Below, piece by piece: positions 1-11,270 of a stretch of DNA of 64,000 nt. Within the stretch, counting starts at the first letter, position 1. The number at the start of each line of letters is the position of its first letter. Under the pieces are notes generated by a model. The model saw only the letters and a program-made list of their open reading frames with translations, made no database searches and was not told where the DNA came from. Source of the DNA: Erinaceus europaeus (taxonomy: Eukaryota; Chordata; Mammalia; Eulipotyphla; Erinaceidae); the NCBI RefSeq assembly GCF_950295315.1, contig NC_080185.1:44187237-44251236 (forward strand), written 5' to 3'. Both the position numbers and the translations under genes were made by a program.

Positions 1-1574
1 ATAGAACAAAAACTACAATCATTTATCTGAAACCAGAAAACACCTAGAGTACCACCTAGCATGCTTCACTTCAGACTGTGTCCAGAGACATCAACCATGG
101 AATGTCAACTCTTCAGCCTCATTACTCTGGTGAGACCTTTCCTTTCATAGGATTCCCTAATTCCATTCCAGGTGGTTCACTTCCTAACAAAGTCCCAAAA
201 CCTAGACCAGGTCACATGAGGTAGAGCATATGTTCACATGTTTCCATAAATTAGGGCAAAATATTTACCTGAAAGCAAAAGTACACAATAGTCAGCAGTG
301 AGTCAGGATAAGGTTCCTAATGAAATAGTTTCTACTTTGACTTAGATACACTCCTCCCCTACTTTGTATTACAATTCCCTGACTCACTCCAAAGCTAACC
401 TTATCAAAGTAAGCACTGCAAAAGCTGAATAAGGACAAGAGACTGGCATATGTTAATGATGATTCTTTAGTCACTATCAGGCTACCCCATCAGCTGAGGC
501 CCTAATTGGGGAGTCCTATGATTCCCCCAAGAGACATGACAGACCTAGACCTTGAATAAATCCCTCTCTCCATTGATACCAGTCATCTCTATCAGGAGGA
601 ACAACAAAATAAACCCCTTTGTGGGCCAACATAGGACCTTGCCATCAACGTGCATCAACAATGGTAGAGAATGTTCCATTCTCTGAAGCGAGGCTGGACA
701 ACATACTCTGTTCTACCTGAAGAAGATGAGTTCTATAACTGAGGAAGCCTGCAAAGTTCCTACTCATGACCACAGAATGTGAACTCAGATCTACAGGGAT
801 GCAGAAGTGACATAGGATCTTAAGCTGAATATGGGCACCAGATAAGATCAAATTAATGGGGTTTACAGTCAACAATATTTATATACCTTTCCCATATTTG
901 GGAGCTACTCTCTTCCCTGATCCAGCTTTATGGTCCTTTTTCTAGCCATGATACCATCTCCCCAGGCAATAACTTGGATCCACCTGCATTTCACATTTTA
1001 GGCTGAGAGGAAACAAACAAACAAACAAAAACTAGAATAGTCACAGGCCCTTTAGAATATAACTAAAATATGTCTGCTAGCTATCTACAAAACAGAGACA
1101 CCTCAATTCTTCATCTGCACTATTCCAGTCTTTAGCTTCATGATTAGTCAACAACTTGTTTGGCTTTATATGTGAGCTCTTTTTTTAGCCACCAGGTTCC
1201 AGATGCTAGCATGATGCCAACCAGACTTCCCTGGACAGAAAACCCCACCAATGTGTACTGGAACCACGCTTGCCCTGAACCCTGCCCCACTAGGGAAATA
1301 GAGAGATAGGCTGGGAGAACTGATTGTTCTGTCAATGCCCATATTCAGCGGGGAAGCAACTAAAGAAGGCAGTCCTTCCACCTTCTGTACCCCATAGTGA
1401 CCCTGGGTCCATACCCCCAGAGGGATAAAGAATAGGAAAGCTATCAGGAGAGGAGATGGGATATGGAGTTCTCATGGTAGGAACTGTGTGGAGTTGTACC
1501 CCTCTTATCCTATGATTTTGTCAGTGTTTCCTTTTTATAAATAAAAATTAAAATTAAAAAAAGAAAGATAAAGA
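1..1574 (+). mobile_element. L1 3' end, rearranged copy
   Basis: Bases 1-47 match, in sense, an ORF2 stretch seen in antisense near 16387-16437. From about base 48 the sequence jumps into the L1 3' UTR and follows it colinearly with the long copy at 57505-59669 (minus). It ends in ATAAATAAAAATTAAAATTAAAAAAAG, written here only as an A-rich tail at about 1537-1574. The ORF2-to-UTR jump implies an internal deletion. No coding capacity remains. Confidence 0.85.
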
Positions 1575-3727
1575 CAAATATGGGATGATCCCACTCATAA
1601 ATTGAAGTTGAGAAAGAAGAACAGAAAGGGAAACTCAAAGCAGGATTTGATTGAATTTGAAATAGGGCACCAAAGTAAAAACCTTGGGTTGAGGGTGATG
1701 GTGATGGTGGCTGTTAGGCTTCACGGGGCGGGGGTGGGGGGGAGGAGGTTGGATGGGACAAAGTCTTTTGATCATGGGAATGGTGTTTATAAATACTCTT
1801 ATTAATTTGTAGCCATGTAAATCACTATTTAATCAATATGATAGAGGAAAAATTGATTGAATGTCTCAAAAATTTAATGTTTTTTAATGCATAGACTATG
1901 GGCTGAGTCTTTGATATGTTGACTCTCTTAAAAGCTTAGACCAGGGAGAACAGAAGCAACCAGTAGCACAGCTATATACAAATAATGTTAAAGGATATAA
2001 ATTATGGTGATGTTGTGTATGAAACAACCAGTCCTAACAAAGTTAACACAACTGCCACATATTGTGATTATAGTAATAACTATCTATTGCCTTCTTAAAA
2101 CCTAACACAGCAGGAACCTCCTGCTTCCTCTATAGATACTATATTTCCCCCAGTCCTGGAACATCTAGGGTGGGACTCACTTTCCTGCATGCCTCTCTCG
2201 ATTTACACACAACTAGTACCACCTTAACATGCTTCACTTCAGACTGTGTCCAGAGATGTCAGCCATGGAATGTCAACCCTTCAGCCTCATTACTCTGTCT
2301 GGTGAGACCTTTCCTTTCATAGGATTCTCTAATTCCATTCCAGGTGGTTCACTTCCTAACAAAGTCCCAAAACCTAGATATAGATCAGTTCCCATGAGAT
2401 GGAGCATATGTTCACATGTATCTATAAATTAGGACAAAATATATACCTGAAAGCAAAAGTACACAATAGTCAGCAGTGAGTCAGTATAAAGTTCCTAATG
2501 AAACAGTGTCTACTTAGACTTAGATACCCTCCTCACCTACTTCCTATTATACTCCCCTCACTCAATCCAAATCTAACCTTAGCAAAGCAAGGACTACAAA
2601 AGCTGAATAAGGACAAGAGACTGGTATACTTTAACGATGACCTTTTAGTCACTATCAGGCCACCCCATCAGCTGGGGCCCTATTTAGGGAGTCTTGAGAT
2701 TCCCAAACAGACACGATAGGCCTAAACCTTGAATAAATCCTTCTTTCCATTGTTACTGGTCATCTCTATCAGTAGGAACAACAAAATAAACCCCTTTGTG
2801 GGCCCCCATAGGACCTTTCCCTCAACTTGAAGTAACAACAGTAGAGAATGTTTCATCCTCCAAAGGGAGGCTGGACAACATACTCTATGCTACACCTGAG
2901 GAAGATGGGTCCTGATATTGGGGCTGCTTGGAACGTTCCTACTCATGGCCACAGAATGTGAGCTCAGATCTACAGGGATGCAGAGGTCACATAGGCTCTT
3001 AAGCTGGATATGGGCCCCAAATTGATGTGGTTTATAGTCAACAATATTTATATACCTTTCCCGTATTTGGGAGCTACTCTTTTCTCTCTGATACAGCTTT
3101 CTGGTCCTTTTTCCAGCCATGACATCACCTCTACAGACAATGACTCGGATCCACCTGCATATATGATTTCAGGCTTGGGGTGGGGGAGGAAAAAACAAAA
3201 AACTAGTATAGTCACAGGCCCTTTGGAATATAACTAAAATATGCCTATTAGCTATCTACAAAATGGAGACCCTCCCCCCCATCTGCACTGTTCCAGCCTT
3301 TAGGCTCATGATTAGTCAGCAATTTTTTTGGCTTTATATGTTAACTTTCTTTTCAGCCACCAGGTTCCAGATACTACCATGATGCCAACCAGACTTCCCT
3401 GGACAGACAACCCTACCTATGTGTCCTGGAGCTCTGATTCCCCAGAATCCCACCCCACTAGGAAAAGAGAGAGGCAGACTGGGAGTATGGATCGACCTGT
3501 CAATGACCATGTTCAGCTGAGAAGCAATTACAGAAGCCAGAATTTCCACCTTCTGCATCCCACAGTGACCTTGGGTCCATACTCCCAGAGGGTTAAAGAA
3601 TAGGAAACCTTTCAAGGGAGGGGATGGGATATGAAGTTCTGGTGGTGGGAATTGTATAGAGTTGTACCCCTCTTATCCTATGTTTTTGTCAGTGATTCCT
3701 TTTTATAAATACAATAAAATAAAAGAT
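1575..3727 (+). mobile_element. L1 3' end (last ORF2 codons plus 3' UTR)
   Basis: The copy starts within the final codons of ORF2 (the stretch encoding YGMIPLI) and runs through essentially the whole 3' UTR to an A-rich end near 3727. It starts directly at the A-tail of the preceding L1 copy. Short open frames in the UTR region (for example 3328-3603) recur in other copies, but coding is not established. Confidence 0.87.
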
Positions 3728-4384
3728 AATGTATGTAACTGAATTTACCTGTAAAATATGTAATATTTTAAGAGTGTAAAATATTTTTTATTCATTGTGT
3801 AGTTACGTAATGGAGGACTCCTCTAAAGAGAGCAAGACCAGAAATGTGCTGGTCTAGGACCTCATGAAACTTACTTTTCAGAGGGGGTAACAGACATTAA
3901 CCAAGAATATGGGATGAGTTTTGAAGCCCTTTCTCCTTCATCTATATTACCTATGCTTAAAAAATTCCACTCAGGTCTCATTTCCCTCAGTAAGTGCTCT
4001 CTGATTCTGTTAAGCACTTTCCCCACAGAGGTATGGGTGGTAGGTCTTGGTTTATTTGCCTGTTTCCTCTATTATACTTTGAAGTCCTCAAAATCATAAT
4101 CCATGCCCCAACATTTCTTCGGGTCTATACTATCTGCCTTGAATGTAGTATGTGACTAAGTAATATTTGTTGTAATGGATCAGTTGATGTATGGTGCTTC
4201 ATCTTGACCTGGAAACAGAATGTTAGTACAGAACTACAGAATAGGAAGTGATATTTCAGATCCCATAGTTGTGTCTCCCTTCACTTATGAGGAACTTGAA
4301 CACCATATATATGCTAGGATGTACACAGTAAGTCACCATTTTATGTTTTAGCATTGCCAGCTGTAAACTGGAGATTCAATAATT
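3728..4384 (+). other. Non-genic spacer with an L2-like 3' fragment
   Basis: No gene is seen. Positions about 3905-4190 resemble the 3' end of an L2 LINE: a pyrimidine-rich stretch, a 'cctctattatactttgaa' segment and a closing 'gtatgtgactaagtaatatttgttg'. The match is weak and by eye. Confidence 0.45.
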
Positions 4385-4399
4385 TTCTTTCTTTTTTTA

Positions 4400-4703
4400 A
4401 AAGGAACTCTTTTTTTCAAAAAAATATTTATTTATTTATTCCCTTTTGGTGTCCTTGTTGTTTTATTGTTGTAGTTATTATTGATGTCATCGTTGTTGGA
4501 CAGGACAGAGAGAAATGGAGAGAGGAGAGGAAGACAGAGAGAGAGAGGGAGAGAAAGACAGACACCTGCAGACCTGCTTCACCGCCTGTGAAGTGACCCC
4601 CCCTTACCTTTGGGGAGCCGGGGGCTTGAGCCAGAATCTTTGAGCCTGTCCTTGTGCTTTACGCCACCTGTGCTTAACCCAATGTGCTACCGCCTGACTC
4701 CCG
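4400..4703 (-). mobile_element. SINE-A
   Basis: The element is reversed. T-rich tail at about 4400-4440, 'gttgcc/gtcc' linker, purine-rich body, then the tRNA-like head ending in GCTACCGCCTGACTCCC at 4686-4703. A 9-bp AATTTTCTT occurs on both sides and is a possible TSD. Confidence 0.88.
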
Positions 4704-4985
4704 ACTTAAGAATTTTCTTGCTGAAATTTTATGAAGACCTCCTGGGCCAAGTATTTCACTTGAGAGGTAAATAAAAGGAGACCCAGAAAAGTGAAATGAT
4801 ATATATATAACAGGCAAACCAAGAGAAGATCTTCTAGCATCCTTAATAATTCTCTTTCCATAATTCTATGGTTTTTTTCTCTGAAAATAGTACCATTAAC
4901 AGAAGAATATTCTGAAATTAGAGGGAAAGAATAGATATGAAGACTATGCTTGAAAGATAAATTAGTCTACCTTAGTTATACATTG
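4704..4985. other. Non-repeat spacer
   Basis: AT-rich DNA with no gene, RNA or repeat that I recognise. Confidence 0.5.
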
Positions 4986-5175
4986 AGAAATATTTTATTA
5001 TAGTCTAGTAGAGATGCACATCCCTTATGACCAAATGGCTCAACTTCTAGGAAGATATTCTAGAATTCTTATACATGTAAATAGATATTCAGAGAAGCTT
5101 TATTAATAGTAGCAAAATACAAAGCAAAGACCAAGAAACACCGCGTGCCCACTGATAGAATGCACAAAATACGTT
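4986..5175 (+). mobile_element. Old L1 ORF2 fragment
   Basis: This stretch resembles the C-terminal zinc-knuckle region of L1 ORF2 (accaaatggctcaacttcta, then a Met/Phe-rich segment), with many substitutions. It joins out of order to the next L1 fragment, so these are two insertions or a rearranged one. Confidence 0.55.
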
Positions 5176-6237
5176 GAAAAGGACATTGGCAGAAGACTTC
5201 AGCATCTATGATTCAAAAATGTCTTCAAAGACTTGAGTCCAACAGCAAAGAAAGCAAAAACAAAAATAAATGAATGGGGACTACATCAAAGAGAAAAGCT
5301 TCTGCACAGCAAAAACTATCATCATCCAAACAAAAGGATACCCTACAGAATGGGAGATATCTATATAAGTCAGATAAAGATCTAATAATTAAAATACAGG
5401 GGACAAAAGTGCAGTAAACTCAGCAACAAAAGCAAACCAAAATGTCATTAGACAATGAGGCAAGGACATGGACAGAAATTATTGATGAAGAGGACCAAAG
5501 GGCAAACAGACACATGATAAAGTGTTTGAAGTCACTGATTATCAGAGAAATACAAGTAAAGACAATAATGAGATAGCACTTTACTCCTGTGAGAATGTCA
5601 TATGGGAAGGACAAAAGCAAAAAATGTTGGAGAGGATGCTGGGGGGAGGGGCAGAGGTAAGGGACACTTTTGCACAGCTGGTGGAAAAGAAAATTAGTCC
5701 AGCCCTTGTGGAGAACAGTCTGGAGATTTCAGAGCACTAGAAATGAACCTACCCTGGGGATTTAACCAAAGAAAGCAAAGCCATTTCTTAGAAGATATCT
5801 GTGTATACCTGTGTTGACAGCAACAGCCAAAACTCAGAAGAAACCTAGATACCCAATGGCAGATGAGTGACTAAGAAATCTGTGGTATATATACAACAGG
5901 ATACTACTCAGATGTTAAGAATGACCACGTCATCATCCCCTTTCCCTCATCTTGGATGGAATTTAAAAACAGCATGTTAAGTGTGATAAGTCAAAAAGGG
6001 AAGGATAAATACTGAATGATCTCACTTATAGGTAGAACTTAAGAAGGACAGAAAGGGAAATCACAAAGTGAAACTTGGACTAGATGTGGTGTATTTCACC
6101 AAAGCTAAGGACTCTGGGAAAGGAGGGGGGATGGAAGGAATCTTGAGGTCCTGTTACATGATGCACGAGGAAAGGAGTAATTATACCCCTATGTCAAGAA
6201 CCGCACTGTAAACCACTATCCCCTCCATAAAAAAAAC
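5176..6237 (+). mobile_element. Older L1, ORF2 C-terminus and short 3' UTR
   Basis: The sequence encodes broken versions of recognisable ORF2 C-terminal segments (the IKLKSFCTAKE-like region near 5275-5320, the zinc-finger region near 5580-5720 and the WHIYTMEYY-like region near 5880-5910). It ends with a roughly 230-bp UTR and A-rich end near 6237. This UTR is unlike the 2.2-kb UTR of the young L1, so it belongs to an older subfamily. Confidence 0.8.
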
Positions 6238-6289
6238 TATCGCTACACTTCTACTCTTTAACAATTAAATATTCTTTTTTGTTTTACAA

Positions 6290-7712
6290 TGTTTCTTTCA
6301 TTTATTTATTTATTTAAGAAAGGAGACATTAATGAAACCGTAGAATAAGAGGGGTACAATTCTGCACAATTTCCATAACCCGATCTCCATATCCCACCCC
6401 CTCCCCTGATAGCCTTCCCATTCTCTATCTCTCTGGTAGTATGGATCCAGGGTCGCTGTGGGTTGCAGAGGGTGGAAGGTCTGGCTTCTGTAATTGCTTC
6501 CCTACTGAACATGGGCATTGACTGGTCGATCCATACTCCCATTCTGTCTCCCTCTTTCCCTAGTAGGGTGGGGCTCTGAGGAAGTGGAGCTCTAGTACAC
6601 ATTGATGGGTTCGTCTGTCCAGGGAAGTCTGGTCAGCATCCGGAACCTGGTGGCTGAAAAGAGAGTTAACATACAAAGCCAAACAAATCGTTGAACAATC
6701 ATGGACCTAAAGACTGTAATAGTGCAGATGAAGTGTTGGGGGTATTCCCTGCATGCTTTTGTGTACTTCTGCTTTCAGGTATATATTTTTCCCCTAGTTT
6801 ATGGGCACGTGTGAACCTATGCTCTATCTCAGGGGACCTGGACTATATCTAGGTTTGGGGACTTTACTGGGGAGTGGACCACCTGGAATGGAATTAGAGA
6901 ATACTATGAAAGGAAAGGTCTCACCCGAGTGATGAAGCTGAAGGGTTGTCATTCCACACCTGAAGTCTCTGGTCACAGTCTGAAGTGAATCACTCGTGCT
7001 GGGGTGGCACTCATTGTGTTGATTAGGTTGCGATCCACGGATGCAATATTATTTGATTTGAATTGAGAGCAGCATGCAGAAAAGTGGGCCCCACCCTAAG
7101 TTTCCAGGACTGGGGGAAATATAGGCTCTATAGTGGAAATGTGAGGTTCCTGTTGTCTTAGGGTTCAAAAAGACAATGGATAGTTATTGTTATCATCACA
7201 TTATTTGGTGATAGGGTTAACTTTGGAAAGTCCCTTTGATAGGGTTTGGAGTATAGTACCCAGTATCTTGTATATAGCTGTGTTGTCAGTTGCTTCTGTT
7301 CTCCCTGGTCTAGGCTTTTGGGAGAGAACATATCAAAGACAGCCTATGTATTAAAAAGACTCAGTCTGTGTTTTAAGAAGTTCTAGACATATCATCAGTT
7401 TTTTGCCTCTCATATTAATTAAATAGTGGTTTATATAATGTTTACACTTTAATAGGATTGTACATAAACACCACTCCCACCACCAAAAGACTGTGTCCCA
7501 TCCCTACCACCCACCCCCGCCCCACCACCCTCCACTGTGCCGGGAAGCCCAATGGACACCCTCCCCTTCACCACAATGTTTTTACATTGGTGCCCTGCTC
7601 TCGATTTAATCAGATCCTGCTTTTAGTTTCCCTTTCTGTTCTTCTTTCTCAACTTCTGTTGATGAGTGGGGACATCCCATACTCATCTTTACCTTTCTGA
7701 CTTAGCTGACTT
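6290..7712 (-). mobile_element. L1 3' end, internally deleted 3' UTR variant
   Basis: The tail complement starts at about 6290 (TTTATTTA repeats). The UTR then follows the 57505-59669 copy, but lacks about 0.8 kb: the junction is near 6745, where sequence matching about 57965 joins sequence matching about 58760. The same junction is seen in the copy at 30260-31300. Its 5' part (7440-7712) covers the UTR just downstream of the ORF2 stop. Confidence 0.85.
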
Positions 7713-7722
7713 AACAATTTTT

Positions 7723-8785
7723 CTTTTTTAAATTTTTATTTATAAAAAGGAAACACTGACAAAACCATAGGATAAGAGGGGTACAACTCCACACAATTCC
7801 TACCACCAGAACTCTGTATCCTATCCCCTCTCTTGTTAGCTTTCCTATTCTTTATCCCTCTGGGAGTATGGACCTAGGGTCATTATGGGATGCAGAAAAT
7901 GGAAAGTCTGGCTTCTGTAATTGCTTCTCTCTCTCTCTTTCCCTAATGGGTGGAGTTCTGGGGAAGTGGGGCTACAGGACAGGTTGGTGGGGTTGTCTGC
8001 CCAGGAAAGTCCAATTGGCCTCATGGTAACATCTAGAACCTGTTGGCTAAAAAAAGCGTTAACATATAGAGCCAAACAAACAGTTGACTAATCATGAACC
8101 TAAAGGCTGAAATATTTCAAATGAAGAATTGGGGGCCTCCCTTTTGTAGATAGTTAATACTCCTATTTTAGTTATATTCCAAAGAGCCCATGACTATACT
8201 AGTTTTTTTTCCCCTGAACCTGAAAACTGATATGTAGGTGGATCCAAGTTATATCCAAGTTATTGTCTGGGGAGATGGTATCATGGCTGGAAAAAGGGCC
8301 AGAAAGCTGAATCAGGGAAAAGAGTAGCTCCCAAATATGGGAAAGCTGTATAAATATTGTTGACTGTAAACCCCATCGATTTGACGTGATCTGGAGTTCA
8401 TATTCAGCTTAAGAATCTTTTTTTAAAATTTCTTATTAAGAAAGGATTAATGAACAAAAACATAAGGTAGGAGGGGTACAACTCCACACAATTCCCACCA
8501 CCCAATCCCCATAACCCACCCCCTCCCATGATAGCTTTCCCATTCTCTAGCCCTCTGGGAGCATGGACCCAGAATCTATGTGACCTCTGCATCCCTATAG
8601 ATCTGAGCTCACATTCTGTGGTCATGAGTAGGAATGTCTCAAGCTGCCCCAATATCAGGACCCATCTTCCTGACATAGATTATGTTGTCCAGCCTCCCTT
8701 CAGAGGATGGAACATTCTCTACTGTTGTTGATCCAAGTTGATGGCAAGGTCCTATGGGGGCCCACAAAGGGATCTATTGTGTAAG
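7723..8785 (-). mobile_element. L1 3' end with 10-bp TSD
   Basis: A 5'-truncated L1 3' UTR lies between direct repeats AACAATTTTT at 7713-7722 and 8786-8795. It inserted at the 5' edge of the 6290-7712 copy. It is interrupted at 8419-8570 by a smaller L1 copy with its own TSD. Confidence 0.88.
8419..8570 (-). mobile_element. Very short nested L1 3' end
   Basis: About 150 bp of L1 3' terminus, beginning with a T-run (complement of the A-tail) and ending at the GGACCC segment of the UTR. It is flanked by AGAATCT at 8412-8418 and 8571-8577. Removing the insert and one repeat restores a continuous UTR matching 58225-58260, which shows it inserted into the 7723-8785 copy. Confidence 0.9.
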
Positions 8786-8795
8786 AACAATTTTT

Positions 8796-9002
8796 TTAAG
8801 CACTACCAATTGCCAGCTTGTCACTATGGATAGTAAAATACACATCCGTGAAGCTAAATGAATGTTTACTGTCAGCTGAGGTCAGTACAGAAAAGGGTAT
8901 TTTCAGGATGCCCTTATTTTTTCTAGAGCCTTGCTGAACATTAAACTCTGGGTTCCATGAATACACCATAACCCTGAGCCTCTACTCCAGCCAAATTTAT
9001 CA
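8796..9002. other. Non-repeat spacer
   Basis: I see no gene or repeat in this short stretch. Confidence 0.5.
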
Positions 9003-9026
9003 TTTTATTTTATTTTATTATTTGAC

Positions 9027-9079
<53 letters not shown>

Positions 9080-9210
9080 ACCAAAGCACTAACTTACCAT
9101 TTGTGAAGTTTTGCCTATTGACCGTTTCATGTAGCCTTCTGTGGATTGAAGCCAGGGCCTCAGGCATGGAACTCATAAGCTCTCATGTTGAACCATCTCC
9201 CAAGTCCTCG
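9003..9210 (-). mobile_element. Diverged tRNA-derived SINE with GA tract
   Basis: A TTTTATTTTATTTTA tail complement is followed by a (GA)n run at about 9030-9077 and a degraded SINE body with a B-box-like segment (TTGAAGCC, reverse sense) near 9148. It is most like SINE-B/C. Confidence 0.65.
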
Positions 9211-9362
9211 TTAATTTTATTTATTTATTCCTTATTTTTTTGTAAGTGAAAGAGACAGAAAATGATCAGAACTCTGCTCTGGCATATGTGATACTGGGGA
9301 TATAACCCTGGGGCCTCCCACATGTAAATGCAGCAGGCTTTCAGCTGAGCCACATCCCTGCC
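9211..9362 (-). mobile_element. Old tRNA-derived SINE
   Basis: TTTATTTATTCC tail complement, an 'actctgctctggcata' body and an 'atataaccctgggg' B-box region, then a degraded head ending near 9362. It is SINE-C-like and strongly diverged. Confidence 0.6.
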
Positions 9363-9583
9363 AGCAGCTTTTTCTTTATTATTTGTTAGACTTTTAATAG
9401 TCTCTGGTGTGTGAGATTCAACATGGTTTGCTGTGGAGAATAGTTAAAAATGACTTGAGACCTTTTCCTCTTGAAATGCTGAGGTGCTATTCTATTTTTA
9501 ATTCCTCTTTATAAAGTGTACAGCATTCTCAAATAGAAGTTTTCCTTGAAAGGCTTATGACTTAAATAGAATTAGATAACCTG

Positions 9584-10329
9584 CAGCAAAGGTGGGCGCG
9601 AGGAATAACATCATTGCAAGACTGACCAGCTCCTCATGGGGCGCGAGCGCTTCCACACTACGATCATCATCTCTGGCATTATGCTATTCCACTGCAGAGT
9701 ACTGTGCCCCAGTATGGTTCCGTAGCCCCCATGTCCACTTGGTCGATTCCAAATTATATTCCTCCATGAGGATAATTTCTGGAACCATCCGTTCCACCCC
9801 GGTTCCATGGCTGCCAGTTCTTAGCAACATCGCCCCGCCAGATATTCGTTGGGATGCGGCATCATCTAAGTTCATTTCCCACGTCCACGCTCGACCAGAC
9901 CTGCCAATATACGCAGATATCTTCGCCCACCCTGTCCAATGCTTGACTTCTCGTCACCCAATCTGGTCTCCTACGCCTACACTGAACTTCTCTGTTTCAG
10001 ACTCTTGGAAACAGAGCTGGCAGTCAGCTGAGGTAAAGAACAAACACCTCATCACAGACCCCTGCAAGCGTCAACCCGGCTTTGACCTAGCACGTTATGA
10101 TTGGGCCCTCCTCAATTGCTATCGAACAGGCCATGGCCGGTGCGCCGCTATGTTCCATCGCTGGGGAGCCAGAGACGACCCGAACTGCCCCTGCGGCTAC
10201 AGACAATGACCCACATAGTCAATGGCTGCCACCTCTCCAGATTCAAAGGAGGTCTTGAAACTTTACATCAGGCTCAACCTGACACTGTCGACTGGCTACG
10301 GAAGAAGGGCAAACGCTAGAAGAAGAAGA
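9584..10329 (+). mobile_element. Vingi-like non-LTR retrotransposon, 5'-truncated
   Basis: A 746-bp insert is flanked by perfect 10-bp direct repeats AGATAACCTG at 9574-9583 and 10330-10339. It encodes the C-terminal part of a non-L1 LINE polyprotein and ends in a GAAGAAGAA tail. Removing it restores a continuous empty site. The same 3' terminus recurs at about 45700-45808. Vingi elements are known from hedgehogs; the clade assignment rests on the protein pattern and this knowledge, and an RTE or other jockey-superfamily LINE is the alternative. Confidence 0.85.
9586..10319 (+). pseudogene. Vingi-like LINE polyprotein, C-terminal fragment with a frameshift
   Basis: The frame is open on entry at 9586 and runs about 205 codons to a TGA at 10207-10209. 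It shows the thumb-region pattern common to this LINE group: SSWGASA, YSTAEYCAPVW, RIISGTIRSTPVPWLPVLSNIAPP and, near the end, GHGRCA followed by a CPCG zinc-knuckle-like segment. The expected continuation (QTMTHIVN, then GGLETLH and the C-terminus) is in another frame and ends at about 10317-10319, so one small indel sits near 10195-10210. The polymerase palm domain and any endonuclease are absent because of 5' truncation. There is no ATG at the 5' edge; this is not a functional gene. Confidence 0.8.
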
Positions 10330-10401
10330 AGATAACCTGGGAATTAAATATTGTCCTTACAGATCATTTTGGTTCATATTAGAAACACAGATACATCAAG
10401 C

Positions 10402-10624
10402 CGGGGCCAGGTGGTAGCATACCTGGTTGAGCGCATATGTTACAATTCACAGGACTCAGGTTCGAGCCCCTGGTCCCACCTTCAGTGGGAAAGCCTTGTG
10501 AATGGTTAAGCAGGGCTACAGGTGTCTCTTGCTCCCTCTCTACCTCCCCCTTCCCTCTTAATTTTTAGTTGTCTCTACCCAATAAATAAAGATAATAAAG
10601 AATTTAATAGTGCACATTTTACAA
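10402..10624 (+). mobile_element. SINE-A2 with 11-bp TSD
   Basis: The sense head GGGCCAGGTGGTAGC, B box GGTTCGAGCCCC at about 10459, CT-rich body and CCAATAAATAAAGATAAT tail are all present. Direct repeats ATACATCAAGC flank it at 10391-10401 and 10625-10635. Confidence 0.93.
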
Positions 10625-10694
10625 ATACATCAAGCTACTCAAATGTCATCATTATTATAAGATTTAGACTATTTGATCTTATATTATGATTATT

Positions 10695-10862
10695 AATTTT
10701 TTTACTTGCCACCAGTTTTATTACTGGGGCTTGGTGCCTTTGTGCCTGCACAATGAATCCAACACTTCCAGCAGTTCTATCTTACTCTCTCTCTCTTTCT
10801 TTTTTCCTCTTTTTCTCTTTTTCTTTCTAAAAAGAGAAATTGAGAGGAAAGCGGGAGATATA

Positions 10863-10905
<43 letters not shown>

Positions 10906-11028
10906 CTACAGCACTGCTTCACCACTTGTGAAGCTTCCTCAGTATAGATAGGGATTGGGAGGCTTGAACCCAGGTCCTTCTGCAAAGTAATGTGTGTGCT
11001 GTACCAAGTGCACCACCACTAGACCCCA
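10695..11028 (-). mobile_element. SINE-A2 with 3' tail module
   Basis: Reversed element. The tail module (TTGCCACCAG ... GGGGCTTGGTGCC) is at about 10700-10770. It is followed by a poly-purine body with (GA)n at 10868-10903 and the tRNA-like head with B box (GGCTTGAACCC, reverse sense) near 10962, ending at the CACCACTAGACCCC head. Confidence 0.85.
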
Positions 11029-11270
11029 TTTTCAGAGTTCTGCAGTGTGTACACTCTTCTTACTTTCCACACTCTCAGTGTATCTCCCTGTTTCACTGTT
11101 TGGTGCTAATTATTAGCATGAGTGCACATAAATCTAAGAGTTACTTTATATAGCAATCAATTGTCAATGTAGCATTTTTGTCCTTATGACAAAGGAATTT
11201 TCAGTTTAAGCATCATCTGAAATGCTTAACTTTATATTTTGATAGTCATAGTAATTCTAAATGCTGTGCC

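Noticed and set aside
6267..7719. TTAACAATT as TSD of the 6290-7712 L1
   Set aside because: Half of the right-hand copy is L1's own sequence (CTTAACA occurs in the UTR), so the match is not independent.
9022..9249. Open frame across the (GA)n tract
   Set aside because: It encodes only Arg-Glu repeats from the microsatellite and SINE sequence.
10400..10470. tRNA gene candidate (A and B boxes present)
   Set aside because: The sequence is a SINE-A2 head: no closed cloverleaf, a SINE body and tail follow, and the same unit recurs across the window.
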